Positions 48,844 to 61,197 of a DNA stretch of 64,000 nt are shown here, one piece after another. Each line of letters begins with the position of its first letter. Position 1 is the first letter of the stretch. The translations under genes were made by a program, and so were the position numbers. The stretch covers positions 124,001-188,000 of the forward strand of contig CAYOWQ010000006.1 of NCBI GenBank assembly GCA_964407695.1, in the 5' to 3' direction. Below the pieces are notes generated by a model. That model searched no databases and had not been told where the DNA came from. It saw only the letters and a program-made list of their open reading frames with translations. The stretch comes from CAYOWQ01 sp964407695. Lineage in GTDB: Bacteria; Planctomycetota; Phycisphaerae; Phycisphaerales; SM1A02.

Positions 48844-49535
48844 GCGTTGGGCTCCACGACGCGAACCATGGCGAGGCCGGAGGCGAAGGGAAAGTCGATC
48901 GCCTCGAATGCGTCGCGTTCGCGTCGGATTCGGTTGAGCCACTTCTTCACGCCGGCGTGGCCCACCATTTCGCGGACATAGATGTTGGTGTCGTGCAACA
49001 GGATGTAGCTGTTGCGCTTCGACTGCCTGAGCACGTTGATGAAATCATTGCGCACGTGTTGATACGCATGATTGCCGTCAACAAATCCGAGATCGATCGG
49101 CGGAAGTTCATGCTCTCCCCAACGGGAGAAGAACTCCCCGGCGGTGAGGCAATGGTGGGTGACAATGTCTTCAACGCCAAATTCGGCAAAGCGAGCGCGG
49201 GCCCTGGCGGGATCGCTCCAGTTGTCGCGCCCGCCAATCGTCTTGAACGGACCGTCCTTCAGCAGCGAAAACGAAGGATCGATGAAGGTGAGGCGTCCCC
49301 GGCCGTTGTCTCGCAACCCCAACGCCAGGCAGACGACGCTGAAGCCGAATCCGGACCCGATCACCACGACATGCTGCGGCCGCAAGGCGCGCACGAGGCC
49401 ATAGTAGAGGAATCCAAACCCCAGGTTCAGGTTCTCGCGATCCTCGTGGTGTCCGAGCGGCTTGGCGTGTTCGAAGACAGAGCGAATCAGTTCGGCGTTC
49501 AGGCTGAACGTATCAGGGACGGTACCGAAGCTCAT
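48759..49535 (-). CDS. Class I SAM-dependent methyltransferase (Methyltransf_24-like)
   Basis: The start MSFGTVPDTFSLNAEL has GGAG about 8 nt upstream; an ATG at 49622 would add 29 residues without a binding site. HVVVIGSGFGFSVVCLALGL, RLTFIDPSFSLL and IDLGFVDGNHAYQHVRNDFI form the SAM-binding and acidic region of a Methyltransf_24/cephalosporin-hydroxylase-like enzyme. The Ser/Ala-rich C-terminal tail (SQAAAPISVSASSPSAASAS) is read from the same DNA as the N-terminus of psd. Substrate unknown; a link to lipid or surface polymer metabolism is possible from context. Confidence 0.82.
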   Translation of the reverse strand: MSFGTVPDTFSLNAELIRSVFEHAKPLGHHEDRENLNLGFGFLYYGLVRALRPQHVVVIGSGFGFSVVCLALGLRDNGRGRLTFIDPSFSLLKDGPFKTIGGRDNWSDPARARARFAEFGVEDIVTHHCLTAGEFFSRWGEHELPPIDLGFVDGNHAYQHVRNDFINVLRQSKRNSYILLHDTNIYVREMVGHAGVKKWLNRIRRERDAFEAIDFPFASGLAMVRVVEPNAWKQLSQAAAPISVSASSPSAASASPST

Positions 49536-49733
49536 TTCAGCGCTCCATGCTGAGTGCGAATCCGACGTCGCGAGCCGCAAATCAGGCTCAGAATGGTCAA
49601 CGTTGTACGTCTGCGGCCGCATCGCAGCAATTGCGATTGCGACCGGAACACGCGGTCATGCACAAATCAAACACGCTGCAAACGCGAATCGCATGTTCCG
49701 ACCATGCGAATGCTCCTTCGCCGGATCCGAGAC

Positions 49734-50078
49734 TCAGGGCCCCCCGCGGCCTTGCCGGAACAGGGCCGGAAGCTGCGAACCGCCGATAAGGTTGAGTCGG
49801 CGGTCCTTGACATCCTCCATCTGGTAGATGAAGAGCGTCTCTCCCCGGCTGTCGAGCACGTAGAGCAACTCGTCCGGTTGAGCATCGCCGCCGGTGCCGC
49901 CGTTGGCGGTGACGAGGGTGAACTCGCTGGTCGTCGCGGCCATCCCTGCATAGGCCGGGTGGCCTGGAAGCCGCCCCGCCTGCGTGATGATCATGGCGGC
50001 GATAATCGCTGCACTGGCCCAGAGAATGGCTGCCGGAATCGAGCGGCGTGTCTCACGGATTGTGGTCGTGTGGTTCAT
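49734..50078 (-). CDS. Small exported/membrane-anchored protein
   Basis: The protein has a basic N-terminus, one hydrophobic segment (ILWASAAIIAAMIITQ) and a beta-rich periplasmic part with DELLYVLDSRGETLFIYQME. It resembles the neighbouring 100-residue protein in layout (an LYVxD strand followed by a second strand), so the two may be divergent paralogs. Function is unknown. Confidence 0.65.
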   Translation of the reverse strand: MNHTTTIRETRRSIPAAILWASAAIIAAMIITQAGRLPGHPAYAGMAATTSEFTLVTANGGTGGDAQPDELLYVLDSRGETLFIYQMEDVKDRRLNLIGGSQLPALFRQGRGGP

Positions 50079-50084
50079 GATTGA

Positions 50085-50387
50085 TCAGTTCCGTGAGTTG
50101 CGAAGGACACCGGCATCCTTACCAAGGTCGCGAAAGGCGAGCCCGGTGAGTTGGCGGGCATTGATATCCCACACCACACTGACAAGTTCCTGGTTGGTTT
50201 CATCCACGACATAGAGGACCGCGGCATGCGAGTTCTTCACGTTGCCCGCAGCCATCGTGTAATTCCCACGAATCCGGGCCTGGGCGGTCACCGTCGGGGC
50301 AAAGGTCACGACGGCAAGCGCCACCAGAAGTGCGGCGTTCAGTAGTACAAGTCGAAGATACGGACGCGAACGCATGGGAGTCACCAT
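50085..50387 (-). CDS. Small exported protein, possible paralog of the next gene
   Basis: An N-terminal signal peptide (LVLLNAALLVALAVVTFAPT, VTAQ) precedes a short beta-rich domain with AAVLYVVDETNQELVSVVWD. It lies 6 bp upstream of the other small exported gene on the same strand. An ATG at 50375 is an alternative start. Family and function are not recognised. Confidence 0.62.
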   Translation of the reverse strand: MVTPMRSRPYLRLVLLNAALLVALAVVTFAPTVTAQARIRGNYTMAAGNVKNSHAAVLYVVDETNQELVSVVWDINARQLTGLAFRDLGKDAGVLRNSRN

Positions 50388-50447
50388 TTCGGGGCCGCCA
50401 GCGGGCGATTGACAGGCGGCGCCGCCTTTGTTCCGTGTCGGATCAGA

Positions 50448-50663
50448 TCAATCCTGATGGCTGCGCTTTGAAGGAAAGAGACTGATGCCCATCACCAGGA
50501 CGAGCAATACAAACATGATGCCATATCCGAGCAGCGGGCTGACACCGCGGACCTTGGGATCGTTCGGACTGGCCTGCGCAAAGGCCGAGGTCGCAATCAA
50601 GAGACCGCCGGCCATCGCCGTGAGCCGAACCAGGACAAAGGGAAGTCGCCGTGCCAGTTTCAT
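50448..50663 (-). CDS. Small membrane protein with signal peptide
   Basis: The start MKLARRLPFVLVRLTAMAGG overlaps the stop of the HYExAFE-like gene by 4 bp. A signal-peptide-like segment ending near FAQA is followed by one C-terminal membrane segment (YGIMFVLLVLVMGISLF) and a basic tail (PSKRSHQD). About 71 residues. It resembles small membrane proteins next to exported genes in planctomycetes. Function unknown. Confidence 0.6.
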   Translation of the reverse strand: MKLARRLPFVLVRLTAMAGGLLIATSAFAQASPNDPKVRGVSPLLGYGIMFVLLVLVMGISLFPSKRSHQD

Positions 50664-51232
50664 GCAGTCAGCATAGGGCGTCGGCAACCACGCCGCAACA
50701 GCGAATCCGGCCCCGCGACGACCGATCGCATGGGGTCAAACAGTGGGCGGCGTAGCGCCAGAAAGGTCTGTTCCGGAAGGTGAACCGTGTCCCACCCCGA
50801 CGAACGTCGCCTCATCTGACGGGCGTAGTCATCCACTCCAGCGGCGGTCAACCCGTACCAGCGGCCATCGTGCCGGAGGAGATCCTCGAAGCGACCGTCG
50901 GCGGGCTGCAGACTCGACCAGTAGACGAATACGAACACCGCGCCGTGCTCCATTCTCAGGAGGTCCTGCCATTGCACCAGGCTTTCGACGTCGTCACGGC
51001 TGACCCAGTTCTGAAGCCGATCGGCGACGGGGTCATATCGCCGCGTCTTCACTTCAACCAGCAGCGCCGGACCACCCTTCGGCGTGACGAGATAATCAAA
51101 ATTCTTCAGACTGGGCAGCGCCGAGACAGGGCCAAGCGACCGCCTTGCTTCGTCGACCGACACGAACGGCACCGCTCGAAGCCGCAGCCAGGCTTCAAAC
51201 GCGCGCTCGCCGTGACAGCGTGCTCGAGACAC
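50660..51232 (-). CDS. HYExAFE-family-like PD-(D/E)XK protein
   Basis: The N-terminus has CHGERAFEAWLRLRAVPFVS, matching the A-F-E-x-W-L part of the planctomycete HYExAFE family, although the leading H-Y-E is altered. A PD-(D/E)XK-like core follows (LKNFDYLVTPKGGPALLVEV then KTRRY) with the Asp and E-x-K in place. Members are mostly of unknown function; a nuclease-related role is inferred from the fold. It starts a short minus-strand run with the small membrane protein. Confidence 0.75.
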   Translation of the reverse strand: MSRARCHGERAFEAWLRLRAVPFVSVDEARRSLGPVSALPSLKNFDYLVTPKGGPALLVEVKTRRYDPVADRLQNWVSRDDVESLVQWQDLLRMEHGAVFVFVYWSSLQPADGRFEDLLRHDGRWYGLTAAGVDDYARQMRRRSSGWDTVHLPEQTFLALRRPLFDPMRSVVAGPDSLLRRGCRRPMLTA

Positions 51233-51250
51233 TTCTGTAGTCTATCAGCC

Positions 51251-52102
51251 TCAATCGCTCGGAGAACGTCGTCGACTCCACAGTGATTCGTCGGACTCCA
51301 GGCGCCAGCGCCCCCCATCCACCGGCTCCACCTGCACCACCGGATTTCCCGGCTCATGATCGAGCACCAATCTCCACGACTGGGCTGCGGCCCGATTCAG
51401 GAGCATTGCCTTGGACAGCATGTTCTGAAACGGCAACATGTCATACGCCATGTTGAATGCCGGGTGGGCGTGATGGATCGTCGGCAGCACATCGCCCGGA
51501 AAGCACACGAGACCATCTTCAGCCTCGAACATGACTGCCTGCTGACCCCAGGTATGGCCCGGCATGGGCTGTACTCGGATGCCGTCAAGGATCTCCTGCG
51601 CGCCGTGAACGAGGTTGATGCGGTCTGCGATCGGCTCAAGATGCGACGGCAGGTAGGTTCGTGTCATGGTCGAGCGATTCGCGATCGCGTCGTCCCACTC
51701 CTGACGCTGCACGTGAACTCGGGCGCGGCGAAACACAGGCTCGGGCGCTCCGTCGCTTCCGGCAGTCAGCCCGGCCGCGTGATCAAAATGAAGGTGGGTC
51801 ACCACCACGTGGTCGATGGCCTGCGGGTCAACGTCGACTTCCCGAAGCGCATCAACAACGGTTCGAGGTTCAAGGTCGTAGATCGCCCGATCCTTCGCCG
51901 ACCATTTGCTTCCGAAACCGGTTTCAACCAGCACGGTCATCGACGGGCGCTGGAGAAGCAGGCAGTTGGTCTGCAGGCCGATCCGATTCGCCTCATCTGG
52001 CGGCGAAAGCTTCGACCACATGGAGCGCGGAATCAGACCGAACATGCCGCCGCCGTCCAGACGGAAGGAGCCGGCGCGAAGAATTGTCCACTTCCAGGTC
52101 AT
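51251..52102 (-). CDS. MBL-fold metallo-hydrolase
   Basis: The start MTWKWTILRAGSFRLDGGGM is chosen because the region upstream overlaps the hppA terminator. The metal motif THLHFDHAAG, a later PGHTWGQQAV and DVLPTIHHAH place the Zn-binding residues of the metallo-beta-lactamase fold. It resembles AHL-lactonase-type or quorum-quenching-like MBL hydrolases. Substrate unknown. Confidence 0.88.
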   Translation of the reverse strand: MTWKWTILRAGSFRLDGGGMFGLIPRSMWSKLSPPDEANRIGLQTNCLLLQRPSMTVLVETGFGSKWSAKDRAIYDLEPRTVVDALREVDVDPQAIDHVVVTHLHFDHAAGLTAGSDGAPEPVFRRARVHVQRQEWDDAIANRSTMTRTYLPSHLEPIADRINLVHGAQEILDGIRVQPMPGHTWGQQAVMFEAEDGLVCFPGDVLPTIHHAHPAFNMAYDMLPFQNMLSKAMLLNRAAAQSWRLVLDHEPGNPVVQVEPVDGGRWRLESDESLWSRRRSPSD

Positions 52103-52122
52103 CGCCGCGTCAGGATACGAAA

Positions 52123-52148
52123 AACGGGACGGCCGAGGCCGTCCCGTT
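52123..52148 (-). terminator. Rho-independent terminator of hppA
   Basis: A perfect 11-bp stem (AACGGGACGGC and GCCGTCCCGTT) with a 4-nt loop is followed on the minus strand by TTTTT. It lies 25 bp after the hppA stop and just before the MBL gene, so it ends the hppA transcript. Confidence 0.85.
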
Positions 52149-52172
52149 GCTGATTCCTGCGACGATTCGTCA

Positions 52173-54698
<2,526 letters not shown>

Positions 54699-54926
54699 CG
54701 TCAAACCATCCTCTCTTTGCGATCGCCAGAGGCCGTGGTCGTGCATCGAACTGGGTCCCATGATCCTGACGGAACCCTTCCACGGCCAAGATCGAAGGGC
54801 GGGATCATAACAGGTTTTCCTGCGTGCGCCGGCTGGGATGGCCAGATCCGGGTCTTGCCAGTCCGTTCGGAACGCGATCGTTTTCCGCCGCTTACACTCC
54901 GGGATTCCCCAAAGGACCTCCTGGCT

Positions 54927-57719
54927 ATGCCAACCGCCACCAAACGATCCCCTCGCCAGTCCAAAAAACGCCCAACAACCAAGAAGGTCAAGATGGTCTT
55001 CTTCTTCGGCCGCGGAAAGGCTGAGGGCAGCGGATCCGAGCGGCTGCTGCTTGGCGGTAAGGGTGCGGGCCTGGCCGAGATGACCACAATCGGGCTTCCC
55101 GTCCCTCCCGGATTCACCATCTCCACGGATTCATGCGCTGCGTTCTACCAGCACGGCCGAAAATGGCCCCGGGGACTCGAAGCGCAGGTCCGGCAGGGAC
55201 TGGCCAAGCTCGAGAAGGCCATCGGAAAGCGGTTGGGAGCCTCGCGCGATCCCCTGCTCGTCAGCGTTCGATCCGGTGCTGCCCGGTCGATGCCCGGCAT
55301 GATGGAGACCATCCTCAATCTGGGACTGAACGACTCAAGCGTTCTTGGCCTTGCCAAGATCTCCAAGAACCCGCGATTTGCCTGGGATTCCTACCGACGT
55401 TTCATCCAGATGTATTCAACGGTCGTCGTCGGACTGAACAAGGAGGTGATGGAAGACAAGTTCCACGCTCTCAAGCATGAACTTGGCGTCAAGCTCGACA
55501 CCGAAGTGCCCGCCGAAGCGCTGGAACGACTCTGCCGGGAATTCAAGGACTTCTTTCTCGACCAGACTGGTCACGAATTCCCTCAGGACCCGTGGAAGCA
55601 GCTCGCCGGGGCCATCAACGCGGTCTTTGGATCATGGATGGCCGATAAGGCGGTCACCTATCGCCGCGTTGAGAAGATCAGCGGCCTCAATGGCACCGCC
55701 GTCAATGTTCAGGCCATGGTCTTTGGCAATTTTGGCGAGGACTCCGGCACCGGCGTCTGCTTCACCCGCGATCCCTCCACCGGCGAAAACGCCTTCTATG
55801 GCGACCTCCTCATCAACGCCCAGGGCGAAGACGTGGTTGCGGGAATTCGAACGCCCATGCACCTGCAGGAACTCGCGGCCAAGATGCCCGACGCCTGGGA
55901 TCAGCTCTGTGCGGTTCGGGCCAAGCTGGAAACCCACTATCGCGACATGCAGGACCTCGAATTCACCATCGAGCGGGGACGGCTCTACATGCTGCAGTGC
56001 CGCACGGGAAAACGGACGCCTGCGGCGGCGTTCCGTATCGCCGTCGAACAGGCCACGCGGCCATTGCTGACATCTTCGGCCGCAGCACGATTCGTGAAGA
56101 AGGGATACCTCTCCAAGAAGAGCGCCACCGCCGCGACCCGGCCGGTGATCACCAAGGATGATGCGGTTCTTCGGATACAGCCCGAGGATATCGAGCGCCT
56201 CTTCTACCCCATCATTGACGCCGACGTGGCGCCGGCCGAACTCGAATCACGATATCTCGCCACAGGCATGAACGCCGTGCCCGGTGCGGCCTGCGGCAAG
56301 GTGGTATTCACCGCCGCTGAGGCCGAGGCCATGGCGGCGCATGGTGCCAAGGTGATTCTCGTGCGCAAGGAAACGTCGCCCGAGGACGTCGGCGGCATGC
56401 ATGTCGCGGCCGGCATCCTGACCGCAACTGGCGGCAAGACGTCGCATGCCGCGGTCGTGGCCCGCGGCTGGGGCAAGTGTTGCATCGTCGGCTGCAACGC
56501 TCTGGCCATTAACTATTCGGAGAAGCTCATGCGGATCGGGGTTCACACCATCCGCCAGGGCGATTTCATCACGTTGGATGGCTCTGCCGGCAAGGTGTAT
56601 GTCGGCGAGCTCCCCCTGGTGAAGCCGGCGCTGCCGCCGGAGTATGAAACCATCATGTCGTGGGCCGACAAGCGCCGAACCCTGGGTGTTCGCGCCAATG
56701 CCGACACGCCCTACGACGCCGAGAACGCCGTACGCCTCGGCGCTGAAGGTATCGGCCTCTGTCGAACAGAGCACATGTTCTTCGACACGGAAGCCCGGCG
56801 CCTGGCCATGCAGCGAATGATTCTTGCCGACACTCCGGTGGATCGCTGTGCGGCGCTCGACGAGCTTCTGCCCTTTCAGCGGCAGGACTTCGTCGGCATC
56901 TTCGAAGCCATGCAGGGCCGACCGGTGACCATTCGCTTGATCGACCCACCGCTCCACGAATTCGTGCCGCACGAGGAGGCCAAGCAGGCCGAGCTCGCTC
57001 GCATCATCGGCGTGTCGGCCGAGAAGGTCCGGCATCGAGTTGAGTCGCTGCACGAAGCCAATCCGATGTTGGGCCATCGGGGCTGCCGCTTGTGCATCAC
57101 CTACCCGGAGATTCTTGAGATGCAGGTGCGAGCCATCATGGAGGCCGCCGCCGATTGCCGTTCGCGCAAGATCAAAGTGAAGCCGGAGATCATGATCCCC
57201 CTCTCCATCGACCGGAAGGAACTCGGGATGCTGGTCGACCGCACTCGCCAGATCGCCGATGAGGTGCTTGCCAAAGCCGGGGTCAACGTTGATTACCTCG
57301 TGGGCACCATGATCGAAACCCCGCGTGCGGCACTTCTTGCCGACGAAATGGCCGAGGTCTCCGAATTCTTCTCCTACGGCACCAATGACCTTACCCAGAT
57401 GACCATGGGGCTTTCCCGAGATGATGCGGGACGATTCCTTCCCGACTATGTCGACCGCGATAAGGCTGCGATCTTCCCCCACGATCCCTTCCAGTCCCTG
57501 GACGTGGAAGGCGTCGGGCGGCTTGTGCAGCAGGCCTGCGAAAAAGGGCGAAACGTCTGCCCGGATCTCAAGCTGGGTGTCTGCGGCGAGCACGGCGGCG
57601 ACCCCGCTTCCATCCGATTCTTCTATGACGTCGGTCTCGATTACGTGAGCTGCTCACCGTTTCGCGTGCCCGTGGCGCGTCTCGTTGCGGCCCAGGTCTC
57701 GATGAGTCGGAAGCGATAG
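54927..57719 (+). CDS. ppdK: Pyruvate, phosphate dikinase
   Basis: The start MPTATKRSPRQSKKRPTTKK gives a Lys-rich N-terminus before the ATP-grasp domain (LLLGGKGAGLAEMTTIGLPV, VSVRSGAARSMPGMMETILN). The central swivelling domain has GGKTSHAAVVARGWGKCCI with the phosphorylated His, and the C-terminal TIM barrel has FFSYGTNDLTQMTMGLSRDD and LGVCGEHGGDP. It interconverts PEP/AMP/PPi and pyruvate/ATP/Pi, so its position beside the pyrophosphatase gene links both to PPi metabolism. Frame upstream of the chosen start is not family-like. Confidence 0.96.
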   Translation: MPTATKRSPRQSKKRPTTKKVKMVFFFGRGKAEGSGSERLLLGGKGAGLAEMTTIGLPVPPGFTISTDSCAAFYQHGRKWPRGLEAQVRQGLAKLEKAIGKRLGASRDPLLVSVRSGAARSMPGMMETILNLGLNDSSVLGLAKISKNPRFAWDSYRRFIQMYSTVVVGLNKEVMEDKFHALKHELGVKLDTEVPAEALERLCREFKDFFLDQTGHEFPQDPWKQLAGAINAVFGSWMADKAVTYRRVEKISGLNGTAVNVQAMVFGNFGEDSGTGVCFTRDPSTGENAFYGDLLINAQGEDVVAGIRTPMHLQELAAKMPDAWDQLCAVRAKLETHYRDMQDLEFTIERGRLYMLQCRTGKRTPAAAFRIAVEQATRPLLTSSAAARFVKKGYLSKKSATAATRPVITKDDAVLRIQPEDIERLFYPIIDADVAPAELESRYLATGMNAVPGAACGKVVFTAAEAEAMAAHGAKVILVRKETSPEDVGGMHVAAGILTATGGKTSHAAVVARGWGKCCIVGCNALAINYSEKLMRIGVHTIRQGDFITLDGSAGKVYVGELPLVKPALPPEYETIMSWADKRRTLGVRANADTPYDAENAVRLGAEGIGLCRTEHMFFDTEARRLAMQRMILADTPVDRCAALDELLPFQRQDFVGIFEAMQGRPVTIRLIDPPLHEFVPHEEAKQAELARIIGVSAEKVRHRVESLHEANPMLGHRGCRLCITYPEILEMQVRAIMEAAADCRSRKIKVKPEIMIPLSIDRKELGMLVDRTRQIADEVLAKAGVNVDYLVGTMIETPRAALLADEMAEVSEFFSYGTNDLTQMTMGLSRDDAGRFLPDYVDRDKAAIFPHDPFQSLDVEGVGRLVQQACEKGRNVCPDLKLGVCGEHGGDPASIRFFYDVGLDYVSCSPFRVPVARLVAAQVSMSRKR

Positions 57720-57743
57720 CCCGACAGCGCGAGCCTCAGACGA

Positions 57744-59579
57744 CTATTCGACGGTGACGCTCTTGGCCAGGTTGCGCGGCTTGTCCACATCCTTGCCACG
57801 CATGACCGCGGCGTGATACGCCAGCAACTGAAGCGGAACCACCGTCAGCATCGGCTGCAGGGGATCGGGAACATCGGGAACGAAGAACACCTCTTCGCAG
57901 TGCTCGACGATCTCATCATCGCCTTCGGTGGCAACCGCAATGACGTGCCCGCCTCGAGATCGCACTTCCTGAATGTTCGAGAGGATCTTCTCGTATTGCG
58001 AATTCCGCGTGGCGACGAACACCGCCGGCATGCCGTCGTCAATCAGAGCAATCGGGCCGTGCTTCATCTCCGCCGCGGGCATTCCTTCGGCATGGATGTA
58101 GGAAATTTCCTTCAGCTTCAGCGCGCCTTCCAACGCAACCGGATAGTTGTAGCCGCGTCCGAGGAAGAGCCAATTCTCGCGATCGATGTAGCGAGCTGCA
58201 GCCTCCTTGATGTGGTCCGACTGCTGCAGCACGCGATCGATATGGTCCGGAATCATTTCAAGATTCTTCAGAAGTCCCTGCACGCAGTCCTGCGCGAGGA
58301 ACCTTCGGCGGCCGACATACACCGCCAGCATCGTGGCCACCATCACCTGCCCAAGGAAGGCCTTGGTGCTGGCGACGCCGATCTCAGGACCCACGCGCAG
58401 ATAGATCCCCGCATCGGTTTCGCGGGAAATTGTCGATCCCACGACGTTGACAAACCCCAACGCCATGGCGCCGCGCTGCTTCGCCTCCTGCAACGCGGCC
58501 AGCGTGTCGGCGGTCTCGCCGGACTGACTGATGGCGATGACCACCGTTCCGTCTTCTACGATCGGGTTGCGATAGCGAAACTCACTCGCAAACTCCACAT
58601 CGGATGGAATCTTGGCCAGATCCTCCATCAGGTACTCGGCCACCATGCCCGCGTGCAGCGCTGTTCCCTGCCCCACAAAGACAATTCGCTTGGCCTTGGC
58701 CAGATCGCGGGCAAACTGGTTGACACCGCCCAGCACAACCTGGCCGGCGCGGGTATCCACCCGCCCTCGGAGACACACCCGCAGCGCCTGCGGCTGCTCG
58801 TAGATCTCCTTGAGCATGTAATGCTCGAAGCCGCCCAACTCGATCTGGCCGAGGTCATACTCAAGCTCGCGGATTTCCGGCGTAATCGGCACATTGTCGA
58901 TGGTGCTGGTTCGGAAGGAATCGCGCGTGAGCTTGGCAACCGTGTAGTCCTCGAGCGTAAAGGCCTGATTGGTGTGGGCCACGATCGCCGACGAATCGCT
59001 GGCGACGATGTACTCATCCTTGCCGACACCAACGAGGAGCGGGCTGCCCTTTCTCGCCACCACCAGCGTGTCGGGCTCCTCCTGACAGATCACGGCAATC
59101 GCATACGCCCCCGTCACTTCGCGCAGTGCCGCCTGCACGGCTCGCTCAAGATCGCCGTGATACAGCTCGCCGATGAGGTGCGCAAGCACCTCGGTGTCGG
59201 TGTCGGAACTGAAGGTGTGCCCCTTCTCCATCAGGTACTTTTTCAGGACCGAATAATTTTCAATGATTCCGTTGTGGATGATCGCGATGCCATGGCCGTG
59301 TTTCTGATCGTCACGATGCGGGTGGGCATTTCGCTCAGCAACCTCGCCGTGCGTGGCCCATCGAGTGTGGGCGATCCCCAGCGAGCCGTGAAATCCACTC
59401 GATCGTTCAACGGCGTCCTCCAGCACGCGAACCCGACCAACCGTTCGGGCAACCTCCAGCGCGCCGTTCAGGATCGCCATTCCCGCCGAGTCATATCCCC
59501 GATACTCCAGACGCTTGAGGCCCTCGAGCAGGATGGATTTGGCTTCCCGACGACCGATGTAGGCAACAATTCCACACAT
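57744..59579 (-). CDS. glmS: Glucosamine-6-phosphate synthase (glutamine-hydrolysing)
   Basis: The ATG at 59579 (GAGGAG upstream) gives MCGIVAYIGRREAKSILLEG with Cys2 as the glutaminase nucleophile. LKRLEYRGYDSAGMAIL, the two SIS domains (IAISQSGETADTLAALQEAK; GRGYNYPVALEGALKLKEIS) and the C-terminal KPRNLAKSVTVE are diagnostic. It makes glucosamine-6-P for peptidoglycan and LPS. The leader (217 bp to rarA) shows no glmS ribozyme that I could recognise. It converges with ppdK. Confidence 0.97.
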   Translation of the reverse strand: MCGIVAYIGRREAKSILLEGLKRLEYRGYDSAGMAILNGALEVARTVGRVRVLEDAVERSSGFHGSLGIAHTRWATHGEVAERNAHPHRDDQKHGHGIAIIHNGIIENYSVLKKYLMEKGHTFSSDTDTEVLAHLIGELYHGDLERAVQAALREVTGAYAIAVICQEEPDTLVVARKGSPLLVGVGKDEYIVASDSSAIVAHTNQAFTLEDYTVAKLTRDSFRTSTIDNVPITPEIRELEYDLGQIELGGFEHYMLKEIYEQPQALRVCLRGRVDTRAGQVVLGGVNQFARDLAKAKRIVFVGQGTALHAGMVAEYLMEDLAKIPSDVEFASEFRYRNPIVEDGTVVIAISQSGETADTLAALQEAKQRGAMALGFVNVVGSTISRETDAGIYLRVGPEIGVASTKAFLGQVMVATMLAVYVGRRRFLAQDCVQGLLKNLEMIPDHIDRVLQQSDHIKEAAARYIDRENWLFLGRGYNYPVALEGALKLKEISYIHAEGMPAAEMKHGPIALIDDGMPAVFVATRNSQYEKILSNIQEVRSRGGHVIAVATEGDDEIVEHCEEVFFVPDVPDPLQPMLTVVPLQLLAYHAAVMRGKDVDKPRNLAKSVTVE

Positions 59580-59796
59580 GAACGGACATTCTCCTCGCCG
59601 GCTGATACGAGCCAGCACACCGTCTGGATCGGCCTTTCTGCCTGCCGCTTGATGAGAAAGTGTAGACCATTCAACGCGATATCCCGAATCAGTCCCCTAT
59701 CTTGCCGGTCGTTCCGTCTGTTTGGGTGGCACCGAATGGCGGCCACGCGCCGACACCCCAGGACAAGCTTCCTTCCAGCCGACCTAGCATTGATCC

Positions 59797-61197
59797 ATGT
59801 CCGATCTTTGGGCCGACACACGCCGGGAAAAACTTGCCTCCGTTGAGCCATTGGCCCACCGACTGAGGCCGCGATCCTTGGACGAGTTCGTCGGACAGGA
59901 GCATTTCCTCGGCCCGGGCAAGCTGCTCACGCGGATGCTGCAGGCCGATCGGCTGACATCACTTCTCTTCGCCGGCCCGCCAGGCACCGGTAAGACATCG
60001 CTGGCCGAAGTGATCGCCCAGACCACCAAGTCGGCGTATGAACGTGCCAACGCCGCGTCAATCGGTGTCAAGCAGGTTCGCGAGATCATCGACGCGGCCG
60101 TCCATCGCCTCGAATCGTCTCATCGCCGCACCATTCTCTTTCTCGACGAGATCCATCGGTTCTCCCGGGCGCAACAAGATGTGCTCCTGGGCGATGTGGA
60201 ACGCGGCGTCATTACCCTCATCGGCGCCACGACGGAGAATCCCTATTTCTCCGTCAACAGCGCCTTGGTGAGTCGCTCAACCGTCTTTCGCTTTGAGCCC
60301 CTGGGCGAAGAGCACATTCTTTCACTGCTGCGCCGGGCGCTCGCCGACGAACGAGGCTTTCCGGGCATTCGCGTCGATGTGGAGGACATTGCCCTTGAAC
60401 ACTGGGCTCGTACGGCGGACGGTGACGCCCGCCGTGCCCTCACCGCACTCGAAGTCGCGGTCCGCAGCAGCCAACAGGTCGAGCACCGGCAGGTTCGCAT
60501 CACCCTCGCCGATGCCGAGGCTTCCATTCAGGCCAAGGCTCTGGTCTACGACCCCACCGGCGACGAGCACTACGATCTCGCCAGCGCCTTCATCAAGTCC
60601 ATGCGCGGATCCGACCCCGATGCGGCCATCTACTGGCTGGCGCGAATGCTCGAGGCCGGCGAAGACCCCCGGTTTGTTGCTCGGCGGATTGCCATTCTCG
60701 CCAGCGAGGACATCGGAAACGCCGATCCGAGGGCCCTTTCGGTGGCCGCCTCGGCGTGGGAACTCGTCGAACGGGTCGGCATGCCCGAATCCCGCATTAT
60801 TCTGGCTCAGGCGGTGACGTACATGGCCGCCGCACCCAAGTCCAACGCGGCGTATCGGGCGATTGAGGAGGCCATCGACGATGTGCGGAACCTGCGGACC
60901 CAGCCGGTGCCGCGAATTCTGCGCGATGGCACCAACAAACGCCTTGCAACCCGTCATGAAGCCCATCTGCGCGACCCCGAAGTTACCGAGCAAAACTACG
61001 TTTATCCCCATGACGCGGCCGATGGGTATGTGCAGCAGGACTACCTCGGCGTTGACCGCACGTATTACCACCCGGTCGATCGCGGCGAGGAGGCTGCAAT
61101 CGCTCGCAAGCTTCGAAGCCTGCGAGAACACATCGTTCCGTCGCTCCAGAGTGAACCAATCTCGCCCGAATCTCCGGGCCACCGTCCTGCGTCATGA
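59797..61197 (+). CDS. rarA: Replication-associated recombination protein RarA (MgsA)
   Basis: The protein starts MSDLWADTRREKLASVEPLA and shows LRPRSLDEFVGQEHFLGPGK, Walker A GPPGTGKTSLAEVIAQTT, Walker B ILFLDEIHRFSRAQQD and the sensor region GATTENPYFSVNSALVSRST. The C-terminal SDRLYDPT-like region has VYDPTGDEHYDLASAFIKSM. It is a clamp-loader-related ATPase acting at stalled replication forks. It overlaps the cyclo-ligase gene by 4 bp. Confidence 0.95.
   Translation: MSDLWADTRREKLASVEPLAHRLRPRSLDEFVGQEHFLGPGKLLTRMLQADRLTSLLFAGPPGTGKTSLAEVIAQTTKSAYERANAASIGVKQVREIIDAAVHRLESSHRRTILFLDEIHRFSRAQQDVLLGDVERGVITLIGATTENPYFSVNSALVSRSTVFRFEPLGEEHILSLLRRALADERGFPGIRVDVEDIALEHWARTADGDARRALTALEVAVRSSQQVEHRQVRITLADAEASIQAKALVYDPTGDEHYDLASAFIKSMRGSDPDAAIYWLARMLEAGEDPRFVARRIAILASEDIGNADPRALSVAASAWELVERVGMPESRIILAQAVTYMAAAPKSNAAYRAIEEAIDDVRNLRTQPVPRILRDGTNKRLATRHEAHLRDPEVTEQNYVYPHDAADGYVQQDYLGVDRTYYHPVDRGEEAAIARKLRSLREHIVPSLQSEPISPESPGHRPAS

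Noticed and set aside
50410..50440. GC palindrome (AGGCGGC/GCCGCCT) as a terminator
   Set aside because: The T-rich side is on the plus strand, where no gene ends; the minus-strand genes have no T-tract after it.
56247..57593. Minus-strand frame of 448 codons opposite ppdK
   Set aside because: Shadow frame, no domain and no start signal.
59580..59796. glmS ribozyme in the glmS leader
   Set aside because: No conserved core or pseudoknot pattern is visible, and these ribozymes are mainly known from Firmicutes.
57813..59846. Plus-strand frame of 677 codons opposite glmS
   Set aside because: It is an antisense shadow of a clearly conserved gene.
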